64,000 bases of DNA from Polynucleobacter meluiroseus (GTDB lineage Bacteria > Pseudomonadota > Gammaproteobacteria > Burkholderiales > Burkholderiaceae): contig NZ_OANS01000001.1 in NCBI RefSeq assembly GCF_900205755.1, positions 496,001-560,000 of the forward strand, given 5' to 3'. Both the position numbers and the translations under genes were made by a program. This document shows, piece by piece, positions 1 to 10,029 of the stretch. Each line of letters opens with the position of its first letter. Position 1 is the stretch's first letter. Under the pieces are notes generated by a model, which was not told the origin of the DNA, did not search any database, and saw nothing but the letters and a program-made list of their open reading frames with translations.

Positions 1-127
1 CCTGACGGCGGTGCTAAAAGCTTTACCTCAGGAATCCCGTAAACCTAAGAAGACGCGCTCCGCCAAGAAGAAGGCAGCGCAAAAAGAAGTAACCGAAGAG
101 CAGTTAAATCTTAAGCTGAAGGGCTAA
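1..127 (+). CDS. rnc: Ribonuclease III, C-terminal end (partial)
   Basis: Only the last 41 codons are present, in frame 2, ending in TAA two bases before era. The visible end is a leucine-rich stretch ([10 protein letters not shown]) followed by a tail rich in Lys, Arg and Ala. RNase III cleaves double-stranded RNA in rRNA and mRNA processing. The catalytic domain lies outside the window, so the name rests mainly on the conserved rnc-era-recO order; the basic tail would extend past the usual end of the dsRNA-binding domain. Alternatives are few given the neighbours. Confidence 0.75.
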   Translation, partial: LTAVLKALPQESRKPKKTRSAKKKAAQKEVTEEQLNLKLKG

Positions 128-129
128 TC

Positions 130-1068
130 ATGTTTAGATGCGGCACAATTGCGATCGTTGGGCGCCCTAATATGGGCAAGTCGACTTTGCTGAACGCGCT
201 GGTTGGTCAAAAAATTAGTATTACGTCACGCAAGGCGCAAACCACACGTCATCGTATTTTGGGTATTCAGAATCGCGAGGAGGCCCAATTTATTTTTATT
301 GATACACCAGGCTTTCAAACGCGTTTACTCAACACCCTCAATAAGGCCTTGAACCGTACGGTGACAACAGCCTTGCAGGATGTCAATGTGGCCTGCTTTG
401 TGGTTGAGGCGGGCTATTTTGGTGATGATGACGTAAAGGTACTGCGTTTATTGCCTGATGATCTGCCCATCGTTTTGGTGCTAAATAAACTAGATTTGTT
501 TAATAGTCGCTTTCAGACTCCTGGCGAGCGTGATCAGGCCTTATTGGATTTCATGAAAAAAATGAGTCAGCCTTGGAATGAATTAGGCGGACGTGAAGAT
601 CAAAACAAGTGCGAGTTCAAAGAAATCGTGCCCATGAGCGCAAAGAGTCCTGGAGATATTGAGCGACTTTTGGATGTTTTAGAAGGGTACTTACCTGAGG
701 CTGAAGCAGTCTACGATGGCGATACCCTGACTGACCGCAGTGAGCGCTTTATGGCCGCAGAGATATTGCGTGAGAAAGTCTTCCGCTTCACCGGTGAAGA
801 GTTGCCTTACACCAGCACAGTTGTGATCGACCAATTTAAGATGGATGGCAAGATGCGCCGCATTGCTGCAACCATCTTGGTAGATCGCGATAGCCACAAG
901 GCGATGATCATCGGTCAAAAGGGTGAACGCCTCAAGAAAATATCCACTGATGCACGAATTGATATGGAAAAATTATTTGATGGCAAAGTCTTTTTGGAGA
1001 CTTGGATTAAGGTCAAGCGCGGTTGGGCTGACGACCGAGCCGAACTTCGGGCGCAGGGTTTGGAATAA
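130..1068 (+). CDS. era: GTPase Era
   Basis: Ribosome-associated GTPase that binds the 3' end of 16S rRNA and helps 30S maturation. Residues 11-18 form the P-loop (GRPNMGKS), 58-61 the G3 motif DTPG and 119-122 the G4 motif NKLD. A KH RNA-binding domain fills the C-terminal third, with its GxxG loop (GQKG) at 262-265. The 312 residues are close to family length. One small oddity is Met15 in the P-loop, where many Era proteins have Val. The gene starts two bases after the rnc stop, so the two are almost certainly cotranscribed and probably translationally coupled. Confidence 0.97.
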   Translation: MFRCGTIAIVGRPNMGKSTLLNALVGQKISITSRKAQTTRHRILGIQNREEAQFIFIDTPGFQTRLLNTLNKALNRTVTTALQDVNVACFVVEAGYFGDDDVKVLRLLPDDLPIVLVLNKLDLFNSRFQTPGERDQALLDFMKKMSQPWNELGGREDQNKCEFKEIVPMSAKSPGDIERLLDVLEGYLPEAEAVYDGDTLTDRSERFMAAEILREKVFRFTGEELPYTSTVVIDQFKMDGKMRRIAATILVDRDSHKAMIIGQKGERLKKISTDARIDMEKLFDGKVFLETWIKVKRGWADDRAELRAQGLE

Positions 1069-1074
1069 ATAGCT

Positions 1075-1809
1075 ATGGCGTATCTTCGTGTCGCTGACGA
1101 ACCCGCTTTTGTATTGCATAGCATTCCCTATAAAGAAACCAGCCTGATTCTGGATGTGTTTACGCGCCAGCATGGCCGCATGGCTTTAATTGCTAAAGGC
1201 GCTAAACGACCCCACTCTACTCTCCGGCCAGTACTTCAACGATTTCAGCCTTTGCTAGTCTCTTGGAGTGGCAAATCCGAGTTACGTACGCTGACTAAAT
1301 CCGAATGGGTTGGGGGAGTGCCTTCCTTAGTTGGCGATGCTCTGCTGTGCGGCTTTTATTTAAATGAATTGCTTGTCAAGTTCTTGGCGCGCGAAGATCA
1401 ATATGAAACGCTCTACGATCATTACCTAGATACCATCACTGCGCTCTCTAACTTAGAGTTTGAATCCAAGGGTCTAGAAGAAATCTTACGCCCCTTTGAA
1501 TTAACCCTCTTACAAGAAACAGGTTATGCCGCCGCTTTAGATTACTGTGTTGAAACCAATGAAGCCCCGATTGCCAAGGAGCGCTATGTTTATCAACCTG
1601 AGCGAGGCGTGCGCCCTATCCAAGCGGATGATCCAGGCCATTGGCCCGTTTTGATGGGCCGCTCCTTATTAGCAATTGCGCTGGGAGATTTTTCTGATCC
1701 GGAAACGCTTTCAGAGAGCAAGCAGTTAATGCGCTTCTTGCTTGGACTCCATTTGCAAGATCAAGTCCTTACCACCCGACAAATCCTGATTGATTTGAAG
1801 AAAATCTAG
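1075..1809 (+). CDS. recO: DNA repair protein RecO
   Basis: RecO works with RecF and RecR to load RecA onto SSB-coated single-stranded DNA in recombinational repair. The N-terminal OB-fold region is recognisable in the VLHSIPYKETSLIL stretch (residues 13-26), followed by basic residues and a helical C-terminal half with the LLVKFLARED segment. No zinc-finger cysteines are seen, as in many proteobacterial forms. It starts six bases after era in the same operon, matching the standard betaproteobacterial rnc-era-recO-pdxJ-acpS order. Confidence 0.93.
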   Translation: MAYLRVADEPAFVLHSIPYKETSLILDVFTRQHGRMALIAKGAKRPHSTLRPVLQRFQPLLVSWSGKSELRTLTKSEWVGGVPSLVGDALLCGFYLNELLVKFLAREDQYETLYDHYLDTITALSNLEFESKGLEEILRPFELTLLQETGYAAALDYCVETNEAPIAKERYVYQPERGVRPIQADDPGHWPVLMGRSLLAIALGDFSDPETLSESKQLMRFLLGLHLQDQVLTTRQILIDLKKI

Positions 1810-1821
1810 TAATCTAGCAAG

Positions 1822-2580
1822 ATGAATACTCCATCAGTAATTGAGCTTGGTATCAATATAGATCACGTAGCGACCCTTAGAAATGCGCGGGGCACTGTTT
1901 ATCCCAGCCCTCTCAAGGCGGCGATGCTGGCGGAGGAGTATGGGGCAGATGTGATTACTTTACATTTACGTGAAGATCGCCGTCATATTAAAGATGCGGA
2001 CTTATTTGCAATCCGCCCATTGATCAAGACGCGCATGAATTTAGAGTGTGCTGTCACCCCTGAGATGCTGGCAATTGCTTGTAAAGTAAAGCCCCATGAC
2101 GTGTGCCTAGTGCCTGAGAAGCGCGAAGAAGTTACCACTGAGGGTGGCTTGGATGTAGTGAATTATTTCTCCATAGTAAAAGCGGCTACTGCGCAACTAC
2201 AAGATGCGGGGATTCGGGTGTCCTTATTCATTGACCCAGAAGAAAAGCAATTGTCGGCGGCAAAAGAGCTGGGTGCAACGGTAGTGGAGCTTCACACTGG
2301 GCGCTATGCCAATCTCAGTGATGGTGAGCAAGCACAAGAATTAGTGCGCATTGAGCGTGCGGCGCAATTTGCAAAAAGTTTAGGACTTCGGGTCAATGCG
2401 GGTCATGGCCTGAACGAAAGTAATGTATCGCCCATTGCTGCGCTGCTTGAGCTCTCTGAGTTAAATATTGGCCATGCCATTGTGGCTGAGGCAGTATTTA
2501 AAGGTTGGGAGCGCGCGATTAAGGATATGCAGACCCTAATGCAACAGGGTAGGGCTCAAGCGCAGACGGGTCATGCATGA
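1822..2580 (+). CDS. pdxJ: Pyridoxine 5'-phosphate synthase PdxJ
   Basis: Condenses 1-deoxyxylulose 5-phosphate with 3-amino-2-oxopropyl phosphate to form pyridoxine 5'-phosphate, the last step of de novo vitamin B6 synthesis. The TIM-barrel family motif near residues 11-21 ([11 protein letters not shown]), the [12 protein letters not shown] segment and the C-terminal GHGLN phosphate-binding loop are all present. At 252 residues it has family length. It lies 12 bases after recO, and its last four bases overlap the acpS start (ATGA), which implies translational coupling. Confidence 0.97.
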   Translation: MNTPSVIELGINIDHVATLRNARGTVYPSPLKAAMLAEEYGADVITLHLREDRRHIKDADLFAIRPLIKTRMNLECAVTPEMLAIACKVKPHDVCLVPEKREEVTTEGGLDVVNYFSIVKAATAQLQDAGIRVSLFIDPEEKQLSAAKELGATVVELHTGRYANLSDGEQAQELVRIERAAQFAKSLGLRVNAGHGLNESNVSPIAALLELSELNIGHAIVAEAVFKGWERAIKDMQTLMQQGRAQAQTGHA

Positions 2581-2969
2581 TTATTGGTATTGGCACTGAC
2601 ATTCTGCAGATTCAGCGTTTAGAGGCCGCTTATGAGCGCACGCAAGGTCGTTTGGCTGAAAAGATCTTAGGGCCAGATGAGATGGTGGTCTTTCGACAGC
2701 GGCTGGCTCGCAATCATCAGCGTGGCATTGCTTTCTTGGCCACCCGCTTTGCAGCCAAAGAGGCATTTTCGAAAGCCATTGGACTAGGAATGCGAATGCC
2801 AATGACCTGGCGTCTTTTGCAAACGCTTAATGAGCCGAGCGGTAAACCGGTGACATCCTATTTGGGCGTACTCGCTCAATTTATGACTGAGAAAAACTGG
2901 GAAGCTCAAGTCACAGTAAGCGATGAAAAAGAGATGGCGATTGCCTTTGTGATTGTGACGCAAAAGTAG
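2577..2969 (+). CDS. acpS: Holo-[acyl-carrier-protein] synthase
   Basis: Transfers 4'-phosphopantetheine from CoA to the serine of acyl carrier protein, activating fatty acid synthesis. The N-terminal [15 protein letters not shown] contains the metal-binding Asp8, and [11 protein letters not shown] carries the second conserved Glu and Lys. The 130 residues match the small trimeric AcpS type rather than the larger Sfp type. Its ATG overlaps the pdxJ stop by four bases; the pdxJ-acpS pairing is conserved in many proteobacteria. Confidence 0.96.
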   Translation: MIIGIGTDILQIQRLEAAYERTQGRLAEKILGPDEMVVFRQRLARNHQRGIAFLATRFAAKEAFSKAIGLGMRMPMTWRLLQTLNEPSGKPVTSYLGVLAQFMTEKNWEAQVTVSDEKEMAIAFVIVTQK

Positions 2970-2985
2970 AATTGAAAGAAGGTAC

Positions 2986-4062
2986 ATGACTAAAGCAAAA
3001 ATGCAACCAGGCCCCATCACATTAGATGTCTTAGGTTTAGAGCTGAAAGCCGAGGATCGACGCCGTATCAGTCACCCGCTTACTGGCGGCGTTATTTTGT
3101 TTGGCAGAAACTTCGCTAATCGCAAGCAACTGACCAAACTAACTGCCGATATTAAGAAGTTACGCCCTGACGTTTTAATCTCCATTGATCACGAGGGCGG
3201 AAGAGTGCAGCGCTGCAGGTCTGACGACTTTACTCATTTACCTGCAATGCGCAAGCTTGGTGAACTCTGGGAGAAGAAAAATAAATCGACCCACGCCGCT
3301 GAATCGGCTGCGATAGCAATGGCTGCAGCAACTGCCTGTGGTTATATCTTGGCCGCCGAACTTCGTGCCTGTGGTGTGGATTTCAGTTTTACGCCAGTGT
3401 TGGATTTAGATTTTGGTCGCAGTGAGGTGATCGGTGATCGCTCCTTTAGCCGCGATCCACAACTTGTTTTTGCATTGGCGAAAAGTCTCAATGAGGGCTT
3501 GCGTTTAGCCGGTATGGCTAATTGCGGCAAACACTTTCCGGGTCACGGTTGGGCTGAGGCTGACTCGCATGTAGCTATTCCGGTAGATGAGCGCTCACTC
3601 AAGCAAATCTTGAATGCAGACGCTAAACCTTATGAGTGGCTCGATCTGAGTTTGGCAGCAGTGATGCCAGCCCATGTGATCTATCCCAAGGTGGATAAGC
3701 ATCCAGCTGGATTTTCTAAGATTTGGTTACATTCTATTCTTCGTCAAGAGTTGGGATTTGAAGGGGTAATCTTTAGTGATGATCTGTCAATGGAGGGTGC
3801 TAGTGTTGCAGGCTCCGTGGTTAAGGGCGCTGAAATGGCACTCGACGCTGGATGTGATGCAGTATTGATTTGCAACCGACCTGATTTGGCTGACGAGCTA
3901 CTCTCTCAACTCAAGGTATCAAAAGCCAAGCAAGCAGAATCTGCCAGGCGTTTAAATCGTTTAATGCCCAAGGGACCTGCTAGCTCTTGGAATGCATTGC
4001 AGGATGAGCTTGAGTATCGGCATGCTAAAGCACTATTAAAGAAGTTGGCCCTGATTCAATAA
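2986..4062 (+). CDS. nagZ: Beta-N-acetylhexosaminidase NagZ
   Basis: Cytoplasmic family 3 glycosidase that removes N-acetylglucosamine from anhydro-muropeptides in peptidoglycan recycling. The family signature KHFPGHG is at residues 182-188, with the catalytic His in it, and the nucleophilic Asp lies in FSDDLSMEG near 265. No signal peptide is visible, in keeping with cytoplasmic action. A good ribosome-binding site (AAGAAGG) precedes the chosen ATG; a second in-frame ATG five codons on is possible. It closes the era operon and is followed by a bidirectional terminator. Confidence 0.96.
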   Translation: MTKAKMQPGPITLDVLGLELKAEDRRRISHPLTGGVILFGRNFANRKQLTKLTADIKKLRPDVLISIDHEGGRVQRCRSDDFTHLPAMRKLGELWEKKNKSTHAAESAAIAMAAATACGYILAAELRACGVDFSFTPVLDLDFGRSEVIGDRSFSRDPQLVFALAKSLNEGLRLAGMANCGKHFPGHGWAEADSHVAIPVDERSLKQILNADAKPYEWLDLSLAAVMPAHVIYPKVDKHPAGFSKIWLHSILRQELGFEGVIFSDDLSMEGASVAGSVVKGAEMALDAGCDAVLICNRPDLADELLSQLKVSKAKQAESARRLNRLMPKGPASSWNALQDELEYRHAKALLKKLALIQ

Positions 4063-4088
4063 GCGTCACTGGAATACGGTAGGCATAA

Positions 4089-4112
4089 AAAAGCCCGGCA
4101 TGCCGGGCTTTT
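4089..4112. terminator. Bidirectional intrinsic terminator between nagZ and efp
   Basis: A perfect 24-base palindrome, AAAAGCCCGG joined to its complement, gives a GC-rich stem flanked by A and T runs on the two sides. It therefore works in both directions, ending the nagZ transcript on + and the efp transcript on -. Confidence 0.92.
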
Positions 4113-4131
4113 AAACTATTGCAAACTTAGA

Positions 4132-4692
4132 TTAGTTTGCGCGGCTACGATATTCACCATTACGCGTATCAATCTCAATCTTGTCACCAGTATTGCAAAA
4201 CAGGGGAACCTGTAATTCGTAACCGGTAGCAAGTTTGGCGGTCTTCAGAACTTTGCCTGAGCTGGTGTCGCCCTTGACTGCAGGTTCTGTGTAAACAATT
4301 TCACGAACTAAGGAATTGGGCATGGCAACGGAAAGGGCTTTGCCTTCATAGAAAACGACTTCGCAAGGCATACCTTCTTCGAGGTAATTGAGTGCATCGC
4401 CCATGAACTCAGCTTCTACTTCGTACTGGTTGTAGTCAGTATCCATAAAGACATACATTGGATCTGCGAAGTAAGAATACGTACATTCTTTCTTATCCAA
4501 AATCACCACATCAAACTTATCGTCCGCCTTGTATACACCTTCATTAGGCGCACCCGAGATCAGGTTCTTAAATTTCATTTTGACAACTGAGGAGTTGCGG
4601 CCTGAGCGGCTGTATTCGGCTTTCAAAACGACCATGGCATCAGTGCCGATCATTACTACGTTACCAACGCGGAGTTCTTGTGCTGTTTTCAT
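4132..4692 (-). CDS. efp: Elongation factor P
   Basis: EF-P relieves ribosomes stalled at polyproline stretches. Three beta-barrel domains are spanned by 186 residues. The modified tip residue is Arg32, in SRSGRNSS, rather than the Lys found in E. coli; this is the class rhamnosylated by EarP, whose gene lies just upstream on the same strand. The start is supported by CAGGAA eight bases before ATG. An 87-base gap separates it from earP and holds a TACAAT -10-like hexamer (minus strand, 4746-4751) with no clear -35, so efp may have its own weak promoter as well as read-through from earP. Confidence 0.97.
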   Translation of the reverse strand: MKTAQELRVGNVVMIGTDAMVVLKAEYSRSGRNSSVVKMKFKNLISGAPNEGVYKADDKFDVVILDKKECTYSYFADPMYVFMDTDYNQYEVEAEFMGDALNYLEEGMPCEVVFYEGKALSVAMPNSLVREIVYTEPAVKGDTSSGKVLKTAKLATGYELQVPLFCNTGDKIEIDTRNGEYRSRAN

Positions 4693-4779
4693 CTTGCTAT
4701 TCCTGGGTGCAGAGCTGAATTTCTGCGAATTTTGTCAAAAACAAGATTGTAACCGCCCAGCGCTACTTTCGACCTAAGC

Positions 4780-5850
4780 TTAGGCTACAAATGCCATTAA
4801 ACGGGCAGCCAGGCCCCCATCTGCTTGACTACCTAGTAATTGGGTTCTCCAAGTCTTGGCATGCTCAGTCCAAGAATCTAAGCCCCCAATCCACTCAGAG
4901 GGCATTGCCCAGGACATCGCCTGATTGCAACTGGTCTGCAGGTTGTCATCTGCCAAGGCTAGGTAAAGATCTAAAAAGGCCTGTAATTTCACCTCATGCG
5001 CTTGGTCTGCTTGGGGGTAGATGTGCCAAATAAAGGGCTTGCCGGCTAACTGGGCTCGTAAAAAGGAATCCTCACCTCTCACAATATTGAAATCGCATTG
5101 CCCAAGCACCCAGTCATAGTCATCCTGCGATACAAAAGGCATCGACACTAATTGAATTTGCGGGGGGATTAGGGCGGGATCCCTTAAGGTCAGGTTGAGT
5201 TGCTCGCGTAGTCCATAGGTCAGAATCACATCAACGTTCTGACCAGTGCCGCCTAAGTCTTGTAGCCACTTTGCCAAAGGCGCTCCAGGGTAGCAGAACA
5301 GACTGATTCTTTTGGTGTTGGGTCTAAGTTGTTGCCAAGTCGACTGCACGCTTTGAGGAATGAGTTCGCCTGTTTGAGTCGATACAGCGGGTACTGGGTC
5401 GAGCAATAGTCCCCCCGTATTCTCTTGAAAACCCGGAAAGAAAAAATATTTAGGAATGCCGTGGGCCTGGGGTGATGCTTTGCCATGAAAGTCGACCACC
5501 CAAGGCTCGGCGCTTAAATACTCCAAGTTAATAATGAGGGGCTTTTTGGGGGCGATGATTAAGCTAGTGAGATATCTCTCGGGAAGGGTGCAGCCGAATG
5601 CCTCAATGACCACATCGGGCGCTTGTGGAAAGTCTCTTGGAATATGCTCGCTGGCTTCCCAGGGCTGCAGGTCGATTTTGTCCCGAATAGACTGATCCAC
5701 TCCAGATGCGAGTAAATTAAGGGTTGGCAGATCATCGCAGAAAATGCGAACCTCTTGCTGATGAAGGCTTGTTAAGCTTCTCGCAAGACGCCAACAAATA
5801 CCTGCATCACCATAGTTATCAACGATATGACAGAAAATATCCCAACGCAT
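4780..5850 (-). CDS. earP: EF-P arginine rhamnosyltransferase EarP
   Basis: Transfers rhamnose from dTDP-beta-L-rhamnose to Arg32 of EF-P. The N-terminal [15 protein letters not shown] segment (residues 9-23) is the family hallmark and holds the catalytic Asp. The C-terminal half has the nucleotide-sugar site, with [17 protein letters not shown] near residues 258-274. The 356 residues are close to family size. It pairs with an Arg32-type EF-P directly downstream, which supports the assignment strongly. Its ATG overlaps the ATG of uvrC on the other strand by two bases. Confidence 0.96.
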   Translation of the reverse strand: MRWDIFCHIVDNYGDAGICWRLARSLTSLHQQEVRIFCDDLPTLNLLASGVDQSIRDKIDLQPWEASEHIPRDFPQAPDVVIEAFGCTLPERYLTSLIIAPKKPLIINLEYLSAEPWVVDFHGKASPQAHGIPKYFFFPGFQENTGGLLLDPVPAVSTQTGELIPQSVQSTWQQLRPNTKRISLFCYPGAPLAKWLQDLGGTGQNVDVILTYGLREQLNLTLRDPALIPPQIQLVSMPFVSQDDYDWVLGQCDFNIVRGEDSFLRAQLAGKPFIWHIYPQADQAHEVKLQAFLDLYLALADDNLQTSCNQAMSWAMPSEWIGGLDSWTEHAKTWRTQLLGSQADGGLAARLMAFVA

Positions 5851-7765
5851 GAGTAATTCGCTTTTTGAAAACCTTCAGCAAGATGTAAAAGGGTTGCCCG
5901 GATTGCCGGGAGTGTATCGTTTTTTTGACGAAGCGAGCCAGATTCTGTATGTCGGTAAAGCGCGTAATCTTAAAAAGCGGGTCTCCAGTTATTTTCAGAG
6001 TAAGCAATTATCTCCGCGTATTGCCCTGATGGTGGGCAAGATTGCCCGCTATGAGACAACAGTAACACGGACGGAAACCGAGGCTTTACTTCTCGAGAAC
6101 AATCTCATCAAGGAATTGGCGCCGCCATTCAACATTCTGTTTCGTGATGATAAGTCTTACCCCTACGTCATGCTGACTGGCCATGAATTTCCTAGGCTTG
6201 CTTCGTATCGCGGCAAAGTGGATAAGCGTAACCATTACTTCGGCCCATTCCCAAATTCTTGGGCAGTACGTAATAGCGTGCAAATTCTGCAAAAGGTGTT
6301 TCGACTCAGAACCTGTGAAGATTCTGTTTTTAAGAATCGTAGTCGTCCCTGTCTCTTACACCAGATTCATCGTTGTAGCGCCCCTTGTGTTGGGCGTCTG
6401 AGTGTTCAGCAATATGGGCAAGATGTAGCTCAAGCAACTCGATTCTTGGAAGGGGACCACACGAGTGTCTTGTCTGAACTCGAGCGAGAAATGCATCTAC
6501 ATAGCGATGCGATGGAATTTGAGATGGCGGCTGTTCTTCGTGACCGCATTGCCGATTTGTCGGGCGTACTGCAGCAGCAGTCTATGGACACAGTTGCTGA
6601 TGGTGAAGGGGATGTCGACATTATTGCCGTCGCAGAAATGGAGGGCGTAATTTGCGTCAACCTGGCCATGGTGCGGGGTGGCCGTCACTTGGGGGATCGT
6701 GCTTATTTTCCGAAGGGTTTGCGTTCCACTTCGGGAGAGCTTCCGCCTGCCCCTGAAATTTTAGAAGCGTTTATTGCTCAGCATTACTTAGAAGATAAAG
6801 AGGGCGATGCTGGTTTAAATGCCAAACTGATTCCGCCCGTACTAATCCTAAATCATGCTCTGCAAACGGCGGCGGATGATGGTGCCGTGATCCCAGAATC
6901 CCCCCCTGAAAGTTTGCATGACCTTTTAAATACTCAGGCCGGCAGAAAAGTCACCTTCTTGCACCAACCCCAAGGGCAACGACGCCACTGGTTATCGATG
7001 GCAGAAGGCAACGCCAAAATTGCGATTGCCAAACGGCTCGTTGAAACGGGCGGCCAACTCGCGCGGGCGCGAGCTTTAGCCGATATCTTAGCTTTGGAGC
7101 TAGAGAGCCTTGAGCAATTGCGGATTGAATGTTTCGATATTAGCCACACCTCTGGCGAAGCGACGCAGGCTTCTTGCGTGGTGTACGCAAAAAATGCCAT
7201 GCAATCGAGCGAATATCGTCGGTTCAATATTAACGGTATCACCCCGGGAGATGACTATGCAGCGATGCGCCAGGTACTGCAGAGACGCTATGCCAACTTT
7301 CAGGAATTACCAGTGGAAAAAATGCCGCAAGTCATTCTGGTTGACGGGGGTAAGGGTCAAGTAGAGATGGCACGACAAGTACTCTCGGAATTTGGTATGG
7401 ATATTGGTTTAATAGTAGGGGTTGCTAAAGGCGAGGGTCGTAAGGTGGGCCTTGAAGCTCTAATATTTGCGGATGGCCGCCCAGCGCTCGAGCTGGGTAT
7501 CGGTAGTCCCGCCTTACTCTTGGTGGCGCAGATTCGGGATGAGGCACACCGCTTTGCAATTACAGGCATGCGGGCCAAGCGAGCCAAAGCGCGGACGGTT
7601 TCCAGGTTGGAGGAGATTGAGGGTATTGGAGCCAAGCGTCGGCAGAAATTACTCGCCCGTTTTGGCGGGCTCCGCGGTGTGGCGAGCGCCACTATCGAAG
7701 AATTAGCGGGTGTAGAGGGAATCTCTACCGCCTTAGCTGAACAAATCTACCAGCAACTTCATTAA
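5849..7765 (+). CDS. uvrC: Excinuclease ABC subunit C
   Basis: UvrC makes both incisions beside DNA lesions handed over by UvrA-UvrB. Visible in order are the GIY-YIG nuclease domain (GVYRFFDE to [14 protein letters not shown], residues 21-45), the UVR motif that contacts UvrB ([15 protein letters not shown], near 210), the RNase H-like C-terminal nuclease, and two helix-hairpin-helix motifs at the end ([13 protein letters not shown]). At 638 residues it is full length. No upstream alternative start exists and no Shine-Dalgarno is seen, because the start lies inside the earP start region. No SOS box was found nearby. Confidence 0.96.
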   Translation: MSNSLFENLQQDVKGLPGLPGVYRFFDEASQILYVGKARNLKKRVSSYFQSKQLSPRIALMVGKIARYETTVTRTETEALLLENNLIKELAPPFNILFRDDKSYPYVMLTGHEFPRLASYRGKVDKRNHYFGPFPNSWAVRNSVQILQKVFRLRTCEDSVFKNRSRPCLLHQIHRCSAPCVGRLSVQQYGQDVAQATRFLEGDHTSVLSELEREMHLHSDAMEFEMAAVLRDRIADLSGVLQQQSMDTVADGEGDVDIIAVAEMEGVICVNLAMVRGGRHLGDRAYFPKGLRSTSGELPPAPEILEAFIAQHYLEDKEGDAGLNAKLIPPVLILNHALQTAADDGAVIPESPPESLHDLLNTQAGRKVTFLHQPQGQRRHWLSMAEGNAKIAIAKRLVETGGQLARARALADILALELESLEQLRIECFDISHTSGEATQASCVVYAKNAMQSSEYRRFNINGITPGDDYAAMRQVLQRRYANFQELPVEKMPQVILVDGGKGQVEMARQVLSEFGMDIGLIVGVAKGEGRKVGLEALIFADGRPALELGIGSPALLLVAQIRDEAHRFAITGMRAKRAKARTVSRLEEIEGIGAKRRQKLLARFGGLRGVASATIEELAGVEGISTALAEQIYQQLH

Positions 7766-7805
7766 GGCTGGCTAATGTATTCCGACATTGGTTTATGCTT
7801 GCAAT

Positions 7806-8381
7806 ATGCCATTTAATCTACCGATCGCCCTGACTTGGTTGCGCGTTGCGGCCATTCCTTTAATGGTGATTGTGTTCTATCTCCCCAACACTTGGCTTTC
7901 TCCGTTTGAGAAAAATCTGATTGCCACCATTATTTTTGTTTTTGCTGCTTTGACAGACTGGCTGGATGGATTCTTAGCGCGTCTCTTAAAGCAAGAGTCT
8001 GCTTTTGGACAATTTCTAGATCCTGTAGCGGACAAGCTCATCGTCGCGGCATCACTACTGGTGTTATTAAATATGGACCGAGTCCAAGTTTGGGTCGCAC
8101 TCATCATCATCGGTCGTGAAATCACTATCTCCGCCTTAAGAGAATGGATGGCACTTTTAGGGGCGGGTAAAAGCGTTGCTGTGCACATGGTTGGCAAGCT
8201 AAAAACCACCGCTCAGCTCATAGCGATTCCCTTTTTATTGCTGAATGACACTTTATTTGGTTGGTTAGATTGCGCTCGCGTGGGCACTTGGTTGATCTGG
8301 GTTGCCTCCTTTTTAACCTTGTGGTCCATGTTTTATTACATGAAGAAGGCGCTTCCTCAGTTGGTCGAGCATCAGAAGTAA
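7806..8381 (+). CDS. pgsA: CDP-diacylglycerol-glycerol-3-phosphate 3-phosphatidyltransferase
   Basis: Inner-membrane enzyme that makes phosphatidylglycerol phosphate from CDP-diacylglycerol and glycerol-3-phosphate. The CDP-alcohol phosphotransferase motif is complete: TDWLDGFLAR, then FGQFLDPVADK. Four or more hydrophobic segments span the 191 residues. I chose the ATG giving MPFNLPIALTWLR, which matches the usual PgsA N-terminus, over an in-frame TTG six codons upstream. It follows uvrC by 40 bases, an association seen in many proteobacteria. Confidence 0.95.
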   Translation: MPFNLPIALTWLRVAAIPLMVIVFYLPNTWLSPFEKNLIATIIFVFAALTDWLDGFLARLLKQESAFGQFLDPVADKLIVAASLLVLLNMDRVQVWVALIIIGREITISALREWMALLGAGKSVAVHMVGKLKTTAQLIAIPFLLLNDTLFGWLDCARVGTWLIWVASFLTLWSMFYYMKKALPQLVEHQK

Positions 8382-8496
8382 AGCTGGAAGTTCAATTGCC
8401 ATAAGGCTTTCGTGTTTAATTGGTTTTACTTCTTGGCTGTTGTACAAACAAAAAATACCTTTCAGAAAATTGTTTGTTAAACTACTGCCCTGTTAT

Positions 8497-8572
8497 GCGG
8501 GAATAGCTCAGCTGGTAGAGCGATACCTTGCCAAGGTATAGGTCGGGAGTTCGAACCTCCTTTCCCGCTCCA
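8497..8572 (+). tRNA. tRNA-Gly (anticodon GCC)
   Basis: A 76-base cloverleaf: acceptor arm GCGGGAA pairing with TTCCCGC, discriminator T, encoded CCA end. The D arm starts AGCTCAGCTGG, and the anticodon stem ATACC/GGTAT encloses a loop with GCC at 8530-8532. The T arm is GGGAGTTCGAACCTCC. Confidence 0.98.
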
Positions 8573-8579
8573 TGTTCGA

Positions 8580-8608
8580 TGGGAAGCCCTAAAAAGCTTC
8601 CCATTTTT
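8580..8608 (+). terminator. Terminator-like hairpin between the two tRNA genes
   Basis: A perfect 8-bp stem (TGGGAAGC with GCTTCCCA, loop CCTAAAAA) is followed at once by TTTTT. It lies seven bases after the CCA end of tRNA-Gly and 15 bases before tRNA-Cys. It could end a monocistronic tRNA-Gly transcript or mark a processing site. Confidence 0.7.
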
Positions 8609-8622
8609 GATTTTGAGTATTT

Positions 8623-8696
8623 GGCGCGTTGGCCGAGTGGTTAGGCAGGAGCCTGCAAAGCTTCGTACGGGGGTTCGATTCCCTCACGCGCCTCCA
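8623..8696 (+). tRNA. tRNA-Cys (anticodon GCA)
   Basis: A 74-base cloverleaf with acceptor GGCGCGT pairing to ACGCGCC, discriminator T and encoded CCA. The anticodon stem GGAGC/GCTTC contains one G-U pair, and the anticodon GCA is at 8655-8657. The T arm contains GGTTCGATTCC. Confidence 0.97.
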
Positions 8697-8706
8697 GTGA
8701 TTTAGC

Positions 8707-8734
8707 TTGACGATTGATGAGCTTTCCCTAAAAT
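8707..8734 (+). promoter_or_regulatory. Sigma-70-type promoter for the lipoprotein gene
   Basis: TTGACG, a 16-base spacer and TAAAAT match the -35 and -10 consensus at five of six positions each. It lies about 45 bases before the lipoprotein start codon and just after tRNA-Cys. Confidence 0.7.
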
Positions 8735-8779
8735 GCGATAGTTAGGTGAACAGAATCTATTAATTTTTAGAGTGAAAAT

Positions 8780-9241
8780 ATGAATTCATTAAAGCAAGTC
8801 AAAATGATCGCGGCAACCTTGTTGCTTTCCAGCTTTTTGGCAGCCTGCGCTTCATCTGGCTCTTCACTTTCAGGCACCCCTGCAGAAGTTCAAGAAATTC
8901 AAACCCAGCTTTTGGGTGATATGCCTTTACCTCAAGGGGCTCGCATCTCAGGTGCCGACTCAATCATTATTGGCGGCGGTGATTCTTGGGTTGGGCGCGC
9001 GGTAATCAATGCTCTTCAGAGCGCTACCGAGGTTTATGCTTTTTTTCAATCCGAATATCCCAAAGCCGGCTGGAATACCGTGAGTGCGGTGAAGGCTAAA
9101 ACCAGTATCTTGGTATTTACTAAGGGGGATAGAACCGCCACCGTTGAAATCAATGAAGGCTCACTCGGCGGCCCCAAATCAGTTATCACCATTACTTCTT
9201 CGCCTAAAAACGCAAATGTGATCGCACCTATCAAACGCTAA
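8780..9241 (+). CDS. Putative outer-membrane lipoprotein of unknown function
   Basis: The 153-residue product begins with a charged N-terminus, a hydrophobic stretch and the lipobox LAAC, with lipidated Cys at residue 23. The mature part is Ser/Gly-rich at first, then resembles small envelope proteins with an alternating hydrophobic pattern (ATEVYAFFQSEYPKAGW). I do not recognise a named family. It has its own strong promoter and a terminator, so it is a monocistronic unit convergent with lexA. It would be exported by Sec, processed by signal peptidase II and, with Ala-Ser after Cys rather than Asp, sorted by Lol to the outer membrane. Confidence 0.85.
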   Translation: MNSLKQVKMIAATLLLSSFLAACASSGSSLSGTPAEVQEIQTQLLGDMPLPQGARISGADSIIIGGGDSWVGRAVINALQSATEVYAFFQSEYPKAGWNTVSAVKAKTSILVFTKGDRTATVEINEGSLGGPKSVITITSSPKNANVIAPIKR

Positions 9242-9262
9242 ATAATCTAGGCGCTACATAGT

Positions 9263-9290
9263 AAAAAGGCCTCAAATAAGAGGCCTTTTT
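9263..9290. terminator. Bidirectional terminator between lipoprotein gene and lexA
   Basis: An 11-bp perfect stem (AAAAAGGCCTC with GAGGCCTTTTT) and a six-base loop give T runs on both strands. It can end both convergent transcripts. Confidence 0.92.
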
Positions 9291-9308
9291 CAATTAGGGA
9301 AGCAAGAC

Positions 9309-10028
9309 TTAAAGACCGCCGGAACGAATAAGCCCGACCGCTTGACCCTCAACAGCAAAGTTGGCCTGTCGACTATCCACTAGGATATTTTTGAAGTCTG
9401 GGTTTTCAGCTTGCAGTTCAATGACGATGCCGCTTGCGGTGGTCTTTTGATGCCAGCGCTTCACGGTGACTTCGTCATCTAAACGGGCAACCACGATATC
9501 GCCATTGCGAACTTCGGTAGCCTTTTTCACTGCCAAATAGTCGCCATCCAAAATGCCCGCATCACGCATGCTCATGCCCACTACTTTGAGTAAGTAATCG
9601 GCGCCCTTGCTAAATAAACTGGGATCGACTGGAATCTGTTTTTCAATATGTTCCACCGCCATGATGGGAGAGCCAGCGGCCACTCGACCGATTAAGGGTA
9701 GGGTGAGCTGTTGCAGTGCTCCAGACGGTAATGACATCTGACGGAAATGATTTTTATTTTGTTGCTGATTAAAGGGCTGCGAAATACGGATGCCACGCGA
9801 GGTTCCTGGCGTGAGTTCGATGTACCCTTTTTTTGCCAGCGCCCGAAGATGTTCTTCAGCCGCGTTGGCCGATGCGAAGCCCAATCGAGCGGCAATTTCT
9901 GCGCGTGTGGGTGGTGAACCACTATCGTCAATGGCATTGGTAATGAGCTCGAGGATTTCACGTTGACGCGCTGTGAGTTTTGGCAATGCCAGGAGCTCTT
10001 CAGAGAAATTAGCTGTATTTATATCCAT
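9309..10028 (-). CDS. lexA: SOS repressor LexA
   Basis: Represses SOS genes and is inactivated by RecA-stimulated self-cleavage. From the chosen ATG (239 residues), the winged helix DNA-binding domain spans about 18-80 ([25 protein letters not shown]). The Ala-Gly cleavage site is 118-119, catalytic Ser is 153 (GMSM) and Lys is 190 (EVTVK). The start is uncertain: a TTG at 9986 would give a 225-residue MPKLTARQ form, nearer the usual family N-terminus, with a weak GAAGAG upstream. The ATG form would need leaderless translation, which the promoter geometry allows. A LexA box overlaps the promoter, so the gene is autoregulated. Confidence 0.96.
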   Translation of the reverse strand: MDINTANFSEELLALPKLTARQREILELITNAIDDSGSPPTRAEIAARLGFASANAAEEHLRALAKKGYIELTPGTSRGIRISQPFNQQQNKNHFRQMSLPSGALQQLTLPLIGRVAAGSPIMAVEHIEKQIPVDPSLFSKGADYLLKVVGMSMRDAGILDGDYLAVKKATEVRNGDIVVARLDDEVTVKRWHQKTTASGIVIELQAENPDFKNILVDSRQANFAVEGQAVGLIRSGGL

Positions 10029-10029
10029 A

